Of a stretch of 64,000 bases of DNA, positions 56,331 through 62,817 are shown in pieces (within the stretch, counting starts at the first letter, position 1; each line of letters starts with the position of its first letter). Source of the DNA: Stieleria maiorica. GTDB lineage: Bacteria; Planctomycetota; Planctomycetia; Pirellulales; Pirellulaceae. The notes below the pieces were generated by a model that saw only the letters and a program-made list of their open reading frames with translations, did no database searches and was not told the origin of the DNA. The stretch covers positions 6,729,641 through 6,793,640 of the forward strand of contig NZ_CP036264.1 of NCBI RefSeq assembly GCF_008035925.1, in the 5' to 3' direction. A program made the translations under genes and the position numbers.

Positions 56331-56693
56331 TCACGCCGCTTCAGGGCGGTCGATCGAGTAGCGTTTGCGCCGTTGTGATCCTTCGATCTGCACACCGCGG
56401 AGCATCATGACCAGGCCGGCCGAGTCGATCTCGAAGCTGCCATGCTCTTTGGAGACAATCTTTTCGAAGCTTCCACTTTCGAGTCGCTTGGACCAGAGAG
56501 CCAGGCCGTCGCAGTCCCACATCAAAATCTTGACATAGTCGCGCCGACGGTTGAAAAAGACGAACAGATGCCCGGAGAACAAGTCGACCTGGAAATGTTC
56601 TTTGACGAGTCCGGACAAGCCATTGAAACTCTTCCTCATATCGGTCGCCTCGGTGTAGACAAAGATCCGCGTAGTGGGCGCAAGTGCGATCAC
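56331..56693 (-). CDS. tnpB: IS66 accessory protein TnpB
   Basis: 120 residues. RIFVYTEATDMRKSFNGLSG and HLFVFFNRRRDYVKILMWDC are the hallmark blocks of the IS66 Orf2 protein. The start overlaps the stop of tnpA by 4 bases (ATGA at 56690-56693). Needed for transposition of IS66-type elements; exact function unclear. Confidence 0.93.
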   Translation of the reverse strand: MIALAPTTRIFVYTEATDMRKSFNGLSGLVKEHFQVDLFSGHLFVFFNRRRDYVKILMWDCDGLALWSKRLESGSFEKIVSKEHGSFEIDSAGLVMMLRGVQIEGSQRRKRYSIDRPEAA

Positions 56694-57055
56694 GATGCCA
56701 CCTCGCTGAGTGCCTCGACGATGTTCTTGATCAGCCTGCGTTGCTGCTCGTCGGTGGCGTTCCGGTCGAGTCGAGCAACAGCCCCGCCAGGCAATTCAAT
56801 CTTCAGGCCGGTCGGTTGAGCCGCTTCCATCGCGGCGGGCAGAAGCTCAACCGCGACGAACGAGGCCGCTCGATCGCGGGGGCCTGTTGGACGATCGGGA
56901 ACGCAGGATCGCAACTTCCGTCGCCACTGATAGAAGGAGGCGACCGAATAGCCTTCGCGATCACAGAAATCAGTGACGGTCAGGCCGGATTGGGCGAACC
57001 GTTCGATGCGGTCACGCCACTGCTGTGCGAGTTGAGGGTTGGGGAACTGCGGCAT
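56690..57055 (-). CDS. tnpA: IS66 accessory protein TnpA
   Basis: 121 residues. Helix-turn-helix segment WRDRIERFAQSGLTVTDFCD and VASFYQWRRKLRSC near the N-terminus, typical of the IS66 Orf1 protein, which binds DNA. First gene of the element; its start lies ~70 bases inside the right inverted repeat. Confidence 0.9.
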   Translation of the reverse strand: MPQFPNPQLAQQWRDRIERFAQSGLTVTDFCDREGYSVASFYQWRRKLRSCVPDRPTGPRDRAASFVAVELLPAAMEAAQPTGLKIELPGGAVARLDRNATDEQQRRLIKNIVEALSEVAS

Positions 57056-57157
57056 GGGTTTCTCCTGAAAGTGGAAAGAAACCCCTCACGCTAACCAGCC
57101 GGTCAACATGGGCAGATAGAACGCTTACCTCGTACTCCTACTCGAATCGGGGCACCA

Positions 57158-57676
57158 ATGACCGAACCCATCTTCGATCACGATCGACTTGACGTTTACC
57201 GCCTCTCGATCGAATACGTCGCTTCATCGTTTGCGGTCGCCAAGGATTTGAACGGCTGCCATCGTCATGCACGCGATCAGTGGCTTCGCGCGGCACAGTC
57301 GATTCCGCTGAACATTGCCGAGGGCAACGGCAAACGAAGCCTCAAAGATCGAAGTCGCTTTCTCGACATCGCTCGCGGTTCGGCTTTGGAATGTGTTGCG
57401 ATCCAGGACATTCTCGCTGTAACGGATGGCATTGACGACCAGCGTCACACCGAATTGAAACGGACGCTGCATCGAATCGTGTCGATGTTGACGCGATTGA
57501 TCGCTCGCGGTGATGTCGTTGCCGAACTGCCTACGGAGTACAATGCTGGAGTCGATTACGAGTACCGCGATGCTGAGTACAAGTACGACGAAGGCATGAA
57601 GCCAGAACCAGGCCGTGCACCTGAGGACGGCTTGCGAGGTTTTACCAATGGAAAATCAATCGTCCGTCCCAGGTGA
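57158..57676 (+). CDS. Integron cassette 7: four-helix-bundle protein
   Basis: Cassette 7 spans 53859-57685 and includes the IS66 element. 172 residues from an ATG 29 bases to the right of the element. HDRLDVYRLSIEYVASSFAV, RDQWLRAAQSIPLNIAEGNG and ERSRFLDIARGS-type block (here DRSRFLDIARGSALECVAIQ) identify the four-helix-bundle family related to the rRNA intervening-sequence protein (S23). The last ~50 residues, past LIARGDVVAELP, are not part of the family and run into attC7. The insertion probably removed the normal leader, so expression may now depend on the element. Confidence 0.85.
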   Translation: MTEPIFDHDRLDVYRLSIEYVASSFAVAKDLNGCHRHARDQWLRAAQSIPLNIAEGNGKRSLKDRSRFLDIARGSALECVAIQDILAVTDGIDDQRHTELKRTLHRIVSMLTRLIARGDVVAELPTEYNAGVDYEYRDAEYKYDEGMKPEPGRAPEDGLRGFTNGKSIVRPR

Positions 57677-57691
57677 CGGCAATCGTTCGCC
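57602..57691 (+). other. attC7
   Basis: Left core CCAGAAC, complementary to GTTCTGG at 53858, which lies on the far side of the IS66 element; right core GTTCGCC, cut after G57685. Stem GCACCTGAGGACGG / CCGTCCCAGGTG. The long stretch between stems includes GTTTTACCAATGGAAAATCA, similar to attC12. Confidence 0.92.
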
Positions 57692-57693
57692 CA

Positions 57694-58188
57694 ATGGAAA
57701 TTGATCAAGTGTCAACTTGGGTTGCTCCGCCGGCTTTGAACGCAACTTTGTGGCACAGCGGCTTGCTGGTTGCCCAATTGAGCAATGCGTTTCCTCATCA
57801 GGGAACTTGGTTTGCAGACTTCGATCTTCGGATTCGCAGTCGCGGTGACGCACACGCAACGCGGATACTTGAGTACATTGCGTTTTGCCAGGACTTCAAC
57901 TGCCGAATCGCGAATGGCGACGATCATGATTTCACTGAATTCGATGAGTTTGTCGACGTGTCGGATTGCTCGCGATGGCACGCGTCGTTATCGGGTGGTC
58001 TATCGATACCAATGGAAGGCCAATTAGGGTTCATTGATGAGCAGGTCAGTTGGCAGCATCCGGATACCCGGCCGTCAACGGAAATGGCTGCAAACGAGTA
58101 TTGGGCTTGGGTGGCCGCGAACACGAACTCAAAATCCGCGATGGAATCAGAGGGCGAACCAGACGATGCACGTGAGCCGCCGAGTTGA
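57694..58188 (+). CDS. Integron cassette 8: soluble protein of unknown function
   Basis: Cassette 8 spans 57686-58236. The ATG at 57694 is only 8 bases after the recombination point, leaving no room for a ribosome site inside the cassette; a GTG at 57673 in the same frame lies within attC7 and would not belong to the free cassette. 164 residues; acidic, no membrane helix (WVAPPALNATLWHSGLLVAQ, EQVSWQHPDTRPSTEMAANE). No family recognised. The reading frame ends inside attC8. Confidence 0.65.
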   Translation: MEIDQVSTWVAPPALNATLWHSGLLVAQLSNAFPHQGTWFADFDLRIRSRGDAHATRILEYIAFCQDFNCRIANGDDHDFTEFDEFVDVSDCSRWHASLSGGLSIPMEGQLGFIDEQVSWQHPDTRPSTEMAANEYWAWVAANTNSKSAMESEGEPDDAREPPS

Positions 58189-58242
58189 GTTTATTGAAGT
58201 GGTGAGTCGTTCGCGGCGACCACGTGATCGTTACCGTTACCC
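58153..58242 (+). other. attC8
   Basis: Left core GGCGAAC, complementary to GTTCGCC; right core GTTACCC, cut after G58236. Stem GCACGTGAGCCGCCG / CGGCGACCACGTG. Closely similar to attC6, including GAGTTGAGTTT and GAAGTGGT in the spacer. Confidence 0.92.
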
Positions 58243-58257
58243 GACTGAATTGCATCC

Positions 58258-58944
58258 ATGACGTATCGTGGCACTCAACAGGAATCGCGAAAGCGCTACC
58301 TTGCGACTTGCGACGCCGAGGAGGCGTCGAAATACGACGCATGGGTCAATGCAATGACCTCTGCGGATCACGACGCTTGTGTTGCTGATCTCAATCGCTG
58401 CATCGCATTTTTTGACGGCATGACTGTTCTCGACGCTGGTAGTGGCACCGGTGCGTTGTGTCTGGCGTTAGTTCGCGTTTCCGGTCTTCGCATCACCGCT
58501 CTCGAACCATGCGCAACGATGAGCAAGTTGCTTGACTCGAAGCCCGACCTGAAGTGCGTGTCGACCGTTCGGGGCTTCTGCGACCACGCGGATGATCAAT
58601 CGCACTTCGACGCGGGGTCTTTCGACATGATTGCCTCGCGGCAACTTGCAAATTGCCTATTCGATCCACTTGCCGCATTTCGAAACTGGCATTTTTGGCT
58701 CCGCCCGGGTGGTACAGTTGTCGTGTTGGACGGTCTTTTTGACCGCCATGACTGGTCTGGCAGATGGGACGGCCTTGTGGACACGCTTCCACTCGCTGCT
58801 TGCCGAACTACTGCGACTGTTCCATACTTGCTCGAACAAATCGGTTTCCGCATCGACTTTGTGGGACTGATGGACTACACGAACGCTTTGCCCTCGACGC
58901 GTACGCAGCGTTTCATGGTTGCGGCTACCAAACCGAACGGGTAA
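58258..58944 (+). CDS. Integron cassette 9: SAM-dependent methyltransferase
   Basis: Cassette 9 spans 58237-59022. 228 residues. Class I Rossmann fold: motif I VLDAGSGTGALCLALVR at ~57, acidic residue ending motif II (ITALEPCATMSKLL), FDMIASRQLANCLFDP and the FWLRPGGTVVVLDGLFDRHD strand. The C-terminal LLEQIGFRIDFVGLMDY is the usual last beta hairpin. It resembles small-molecule methyltransferases of the ubiquinone/UbiE or resistance-related kinds; the substrate cannot be told. The stop codon lies within the left core of attC9. Confidence 0.88.
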   Translation: MTYRGTQQESRKRYLATCDAEEASKYDAWVNAMTSADHDACVADLNRCIAFFDGMTVLDAGSGTGALCLALVRVSGLRITALEPCATMSKLLDSKPDLKCVSTVRGFCDHADDQSHFDAGSFDMIASRQLANCLFDPLAAFRNWHFWLRPGGTVVVLDGLFDRHDWSGRWDGLVDTLPLAACRTTATVPYLLEQIGFRIDFVGLMDYTNALPSTRTQRFMVAATKPNG

Positions 58945-59028
58945 CCACCGGTTGCAACGGAGGCCGCGATCCAAGTCCAACGAAGTGGTGAGTCATTCGC
59001 GCGGCCCCGCTGAACCCTATCGTTACCC
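58939..59028 (+). other. attC9
   Basis: Left core GGGTAAC, complementary to GTTACCC; right core GTTACCC, cut after G59022. The identical cores mean cassettes 9 and 10 share the same ends. Stem GGAGGCCGCG / CGCGGCCCCG. Confidence 0.92.
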
Positions 59029-59037
59029 GACTGAATC

Positions 59038-59415
59038 ATGCTGAACATCGTTCGCAAATTCGTCCAGAACGCATTCAGTGCAAACCCGCCACGCAGATGC
59101 TCAATCTGTGACTCGTCGCACTTCGACACCGGTCCTTTCATCGAAGGCCCAAGCGAGTTCATGGCATGCTCGCTGTGCATCTCAAAACTTCGTGATTCGA
59201 TTGCATTACACGATGACTCCGTCGCGATCGCGTCCGAACACGTTGGCAACCCATACAAACCGCCGAATACTAACCTTCGATTATCCGATTGTGCATTGTG
59301 CGGCGACCACATCGCGGATGGCGTATATGCAACCATTGATCAGCGTTATTGCGTTTGTCCTTCTTGTTTGCAAATCTCGATCGATCTACTCACTGCTGAC
59401 TCGCAGTCGTCTTAG
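59038..59415 (+). CDS. Integron cassette 10: ClpX-like zinc-finger protein
   Basis: Cassette 10 spans 59023-59561. 125 residues. Two Cys4 modules: CSICDSSHFDTGPFIEGPSE with ACSLC, which resembles the C4 zinc finger at the N-terminus of ClpX (CxxC...LIxGP...CxxC), and CALCGDHIADGVYATIDQRY with CVCPSC. No AAA+ domain follows, so it is a stand-alone finger. It might bind ClpXP adaptors or substrates, or simply dimerise; this is inference from the motif. Confidence 0.75.
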   Translation: MLNIVRKFVQNAFSANPPRRCSICDSSHFDTGPFIEGPSEFMACSLCISKLRDSIALHDDSVAIASEHVGNPYKPPNTNLRLSDCALCGDHIADGVYATIDQRYCVCPSCLQISIDLLTADSQSS

Positions 59416-59474
59416 GCATCGCCGGGTGGTACACTGCAGTCTTTGTGCATCGTCAAATCCTCGTCCCACAATGC

Positions 59475-59567
59475 GGGTAACCAGAAAATTGCACGGGAGA
59501 TCGCGAGCTAGTTTACTTGGCCGTTTGAACATCGCCCGCGCGATCCCCGTGAATTTCAACGTTATGT
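59475..59567 (+). other. attC10
   Basis: Left core GGGTAAC, complementary to GTTACCC; right core GTTATGT, cut after G59561. Stem GCACGGGAGATCGCG / CGCGCGATCCCCGTG. Confidence 0.92.
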
Positions 59568-59656
59568 CGCTTCATTGATCGCGTCAAATTCTTCCAATAT
59601 TTGCAAGCTTTGACCGAATCACCTGTAGTTCTTACCTCCGTCACTGGGAAAAACGC

Positions 59657-59854
59657 ATGAATAATCCATTCCTACCGGCTCTAGTCATTTTTGGGCCATT
59701 TTTCTTGCTTTTGTTGTGCTTTACCCTTACTCGAGCAAGGGACAAAGAAAACCGGGTGACTCCGAACTCCGTCAGTTTGGCAATTGGTGCGTCCCTACTT
59801 ATTGGCATTTTGGGCGGTGCCGTCGTTATTACGATATGGTCACTAAACGCATAA
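59657..59854 (+). CDS. Integron cassette 11: small two-helix membrane protein
   Basis: Cassette 11 spans 59562-60027. 65 residues: PALVIFGPFFLLLLCFTLT, a short charged loop (RARDKENRVTPNS), and SLAIGASLLIGILGGAVVIT. No family recognised. It starts 95 bases into the cassette, a longer leader than in the others. Confidence 0.6.
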   Translation: MNNPFLPALVIFGPFFLLLLCFTLTRARDKENRVTPNSVSLAIGASLLIGILGGAVVITIWSLNA

Positions 59855-59943
59855 GATTTCACTTGTTTCCTTAGCTGAATCTCCAGACGAGTACCAACTA
59901 TCTTGTGATCAACGCGGCTGGCAGTCGCTCATAAAACGCCACG

Positions 59944-60033
59944 ACATAACAAAGCCGTGAACCGGAGCACTCATTCACGCGGCAACTGAAATCAAAGCCT
60001 TCCGTTCGTGCCCGGTTACGGCGGTCGTTCCCC
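59944..60033 (+). other. attC11
   Basis: Left core ACATAAC, complementary to GTTATGT; right core GTTCCCC, cut after G60027. The stem is less regular than in the others (GAACCGGAGC / GCCCGGTTAC). Confidence 0.88.
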
Positions 60034-60076
60034 GACTGAAGATAGCTGGCCTCTCCCACTCCGCGAGAAATTCGAA

Positions 60077-60514
60077 TTGACGCTGTATGATGACGAATAC
60101 GCAACGTGCGTTGAAACATATGCCACGTTGCGCGTCTTCACGGGTGACGTCCCACCTGATCGGTTTACCGAATACATCGGTGTCACGCCCTCGAAGACAC
60201 AAGAATTCCAAATTCGTCCCGAGGGCTGGAAGAGCCTTCCGGCTGGATGGTTTTTGACTTCGCAATCCGAAATTGATTCCCGCGACGTTCGACGCCATAT
60301 TGACTTCATACTCGACCAGATCGATGCGAAGACAGACGCGTTGGCATGGATTCGAGAATCTGGCGGAATCGCGGACGTTATGTGCTACTGGGTGTCTGCT
60401 TCAGGTCAGGGCGGACCGTCGCTTTTACCGGCCCAGTCATCTAAACTTGCTGCATTGGATCTAGAAATCTGGTTTGACGTGTACTTCGACGCATCGGATG
60501 ATGGCGGCGACTAG
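60077..60514 (+). CDS. Integron cassette 12: DUF4279 protein
   Basis: Cassette 12 spans 60028-60604. The frame is open from a GTG at 60008, but that codon belongs to attC11; inside the cassette the first start is the TTG at 60077 (145 residues). YATLRVFTGDVPPDRFTEYI with GVTPSKTQEFQIRPEG, GWFLTSQSEIDSRDVRRHID, ILDQIDAKTDALAWIRESGG and CYWVSASGQGGPSLLPAQSS match DUF4279, small proteins often found near toxin-immunity or unknown cassettes. Function unproven. Confidence 0.82.
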   Translation: MTLYDDEYATCVETYATLRVFTGDVPPDRFTEYIGVTPSKTQEFQIRPEGWKSLPAGWFLTSQSEIDSRDVRRHIDFILDQIDAKTDALAWIRESGGIADVMCYWVSASGQGGPSLLPAQSSKLAALDLEIWFDVYFDASDDGGD

Positions 60515-60519
60515 ATCGC

Positions 60520-60610
60520 GGGGAACCATGCGATGCACCCAAGTCGCGGAGTCGTCATTTTTACCAATGAAAAATCGTTCGCCGCGACTGGGTGATCGCT
60601 GCCGTTCGTC
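60520..60610 (+). other. attC12
   Basis: Left core GGGGAAC, complementary to GTTCCCC; right core GTTCGTC, cut after G60604. Stem GCACCCAAGTCGCGGA / CCGCGACTGGGTG. Last attC in the array. Confidence 0.92.
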
Positions 60611-60636
60611 GATAATGGTATCGAGGCGAATCTAAG

Positions 60637-60954
60637 ATGTCGCAAAACCGAAACGACATCCGCGAAGAAAAACCAAGTATCGAACCGTTTCGATTACCCG
60701 ATGTTGAAACTCCGCGACGACTTTGGCTCCCTAGGTTTTGGCGTGACTCTGGGCACTGGAACGATGCCGTTGTGTCGTGGTCAATGCTGATTACCCCCGC
60801 CATATTGCGCTCACTGAGCTACTGGATGGGATACACGACTCTTGCTCTTATTCTTCTCCCCGTGGGATATTGCTTCGGTTTTGTCCTTGGGCTGTGTTTG
60901 GCAATGATACTCAGTACCTTCTTTTCGGCGGACGGAATGTGTCAACGACATTGA
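60637..60954 (+). pseudogene. Integron cassette 13 gene, truncated by the IS3-family element
   Basis: Cassette 13 starts at 60605. 105 residues remain: a soluble N-terminus and two hydrophobic segments (WSMLITPAILRSLSYWMGYT, LALILLPVGYCFGFVLGLCL). The stop TGA at 60952-60954 is made of the first three bases of the inserted element, so the true C-terminus is lost. The expected attC (starting GACGAAC) is not found on either side of the element. Function unknown. Confidence 0.75.
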
Positions 60955-61159
60955 GACAACTTTTGGATACTTGTTAGCAGGGCAGCCCAGCGTACGCGGG
61001 GGCCAGCCCCCGAACCCCCGGGATTTTTTTAGGCATGGCTCGGGTGTTCAATGATGTTTCTTGTGGTATCGTCGATTCGTCCGGTGAAACGGAAGATGGC
61101 TCTGCGGGGACGCAACCGTCCAAGGGATAGCCGGATCGAGGGTGCGTCAATGACGTCTC

Positions 61160-62235
61160 TTATGGAGCTCCGGGGCAATTCGCTTCAGGGGCTCCGATTT
61201 TTCTTTCTCTTTCCCGTTTTGGAGCGTTGATCCAGACGGCCTTGGGAAGACTCGCAGGAGTTGGGACGCCGCCCACGAATCGCTCAGGATTCTTTTGCCA
61301 CGCCTCTCGAAGCGTTTCCTGTCGCTGTGCAAGGATCTCTTCGGCTTGTCCGTAGTGTAACGATGATGGTGTGAGTAGGCCGATGCCGCTGTGGTAATGC
61401 TCGTCGTTGTACCAGCTGAAAAAGTCTCGGCAGAACCCAAGTGCATCTTCATAGCACCCAAATCGCTTTGGGAATTCAGGACGATACTTCATCGTTTTAA
61501 ATTGGCTTTCCGAGAACGGGTTGTCGTTGGAAACGTGGGGGCAGCTGTGTGACTTTGTGACGCCCAGCGAAGTGAGTAATTCGGCCACGGAATGGGATGT
61601 CATCGAAGGCTCACGGTCGCTGTGAAGGATCAATTGGTCGGATTGGACGCCTTGTTTTTCAATCGTCGTTTCAATGAGCTGGGTGGCCAGATCGGCGGCT
61701 TCACGATGCGCCAGCATCCAGCCGACGACGCAGCGACTGTAGATGTCCAGGATGACGTAAAGGTAATAATAGGTCCATGTTTCGGGACCCTTCAGCTTGG
61801 TGATGTCCCAAGACCAAACCTCATTGGGTCCGCTCGCCAACAGTTCCGGCTTTTGATAGTTGGGGTGTTTCAGTTGATTCCGCCGCTCGCGAGAACTCTG
61901 GTTCTCGGCGAGGATCCGATACATCGTTCGCACGCTGCACAGGTAATCGCCTTCATCAAGCAACTTCGAATAGACCTGCCGCGGTGACTGATCAGCGAAA
62001 CGTTCACTGACGAGTTGATCAAGCACCGCCTTTCGTTCATCCGCTGATAGCGTTCGAGCAGGTGCAGGCCTCGGGCTCGATGGCCGATCGGGATCACGAC
62101 GACGGTAAAACGTCGCTCTGGAAACGTTCAGTGCCCGACACGCGGCGGCGACGCCGACGCGTTTGCTAAGCCCTTCGGCTGCTTTCAGTCTGTCTTCTCG
62201 GGTGATCGCGTCTGCATCATCTCCGAGACTTTTTT
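61160..62235 (-). CDS. IS3 transposase OrfB (made by -1 frameshift from orfA)
   Basis: The frame is open from the slippery A run (62230-62237 as T on the plus strand) to 61160; the first standard start, GTG at 62026, would drop the helix-turn-helix EGLSKRVGVAAACRALNVSR, so production as an OrfAB fusion is likely. The integrase core shows WSWDITKLKGPETWTYYYLY (first Asp), LHSDREPSM (second Asp) and SNDNPFSESQFKTMKYRPEF (Glu). The usual Gly after HSDR is Glu here, which may weaken the enzyme. Confidence 0.85.
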
Positions 62236-62583
62236 TTGGACGTCAATGATCAACTCCGCCTGACGGAGTTTCTCTTTCAAGCGTTCATTCTCACGCCTCA
62301 GATCAGCGAGTTCCTTTGCCGCTGACGCCTTTTTGGGTGATGCTGCTCGATTGGATTTTTTCGATGATGACAATGGTTCTTCCCGAAGTTGACGACGCCA
62401 GCGTCCTACCACTGACGAGTAAAGCCCTTCGCGTCGCAGCAGGGCTCCGATTTCACCAGGCTCGGTACACCGTTCGGCCTCGAGCGCGATGCGGCGTTTG
62501 TACTCGGCAGTAAAGCGACGACGGCTCGCTTTCTCAGTCACCTCAGGATTTTTCTCAACTTTTTTGTCAGCGTTCTCGGTCAT
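62185..62583 (-). CDS. IS3 transposase OrfA
   Basis: 132 residues. RRRFTAEYKRRIALEAERCT and EIGALLRREGLYSSVVGRWR form the helix-turn-helix that binds the element ends; a leucine-zipper-like helix follows (ELADLRRENERLKEKLRQAE). Near the end eight A residues (caa-aaa-aaa-gtc) allow a -1 shift into orfB, whose frame shows no stop across the overlap. Confidence 0.9.
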   Translation of the reverse strand: MTENADKKVEKNPEVTEKASRRRFTAEYKRRIALEAERCTEPGEIGALLRREGLYSSVVGRWRRQLREEPLSSSKKSNRAASPKKASAAKELADLRRENERLKEKLRQAELIIDVQKKVSEMMQTRSPEKTD

Positions 62584-62817
62584 GCAAAATGCTCCGTGCC
62601 CTCAACTCTGAAAAACTCAAAGTTGTCTCACGCATGTTGGCACGTCGCAGCCTTCGGCCGCAACCAAACGATCCGGCCTCCATGACCGTTCAGAATGCCG
62701 GGGGATTTTCCCAGGCATTGCTCGGGTGTTCAAGGAGCGGCCAAATGGTTGCAATCTGCGGCACCTTCCGCAATCCTTGCTATTTACATGGTTGGCGTTT
62801 TACGCTGGGAGGGTGAC

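Larger units (their letters stand above)
53889..57128 (-). mobile_element. IS66-family insertion sequence inside cassette 7
   Basis: About 3.24 kb. The 20-base ends GTAAGCGTTCTATCTGCCCA and TGGGCAGATAGAACGCTTAC are perfect inverted repeats. CTCGTACT lies at 53881-53888 and again at 57129-57136, fitting the 8-bp target duplication of the family (the left end then carries four extra bases before GTAAG). Genes on the minus strand in order: tnpA, tnpB, tnpC and a small accessory frame. The transposase motifs appear intact. It sits in the leader of cassette 7, just upstream of its start codon. Confidence 0.9.
60952..62630 (-). mobile_element. IS3-family insertion sequence
   Basis: About 1.68 kb. 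TGAGACAACTTT at 60952 and its exact reverse complement AAAGTTGTCTCA at 62619-62630 are the terminal repeats. Between them are orfA and orfB on the minus strand with a programmed-frameshift layout. No clear 3-5 bp target duplication could be seen. The ~200 bases at the left end contain CGGGGGCCAGCCCCCGAACC and a sequence repeated just outside the right end (see 62698-62735), so this side may be composite. Confidence 0.8.

Noticed and set aside
62631-62705. Possible remnant of the lost attC of cassette 13 (GCAACC ... GACCGTTCAGA)
   Set aside because: The core GTTCAGA has no matching left core, and the expected GACGAAC is absent; similarity to the attC arms is weak.
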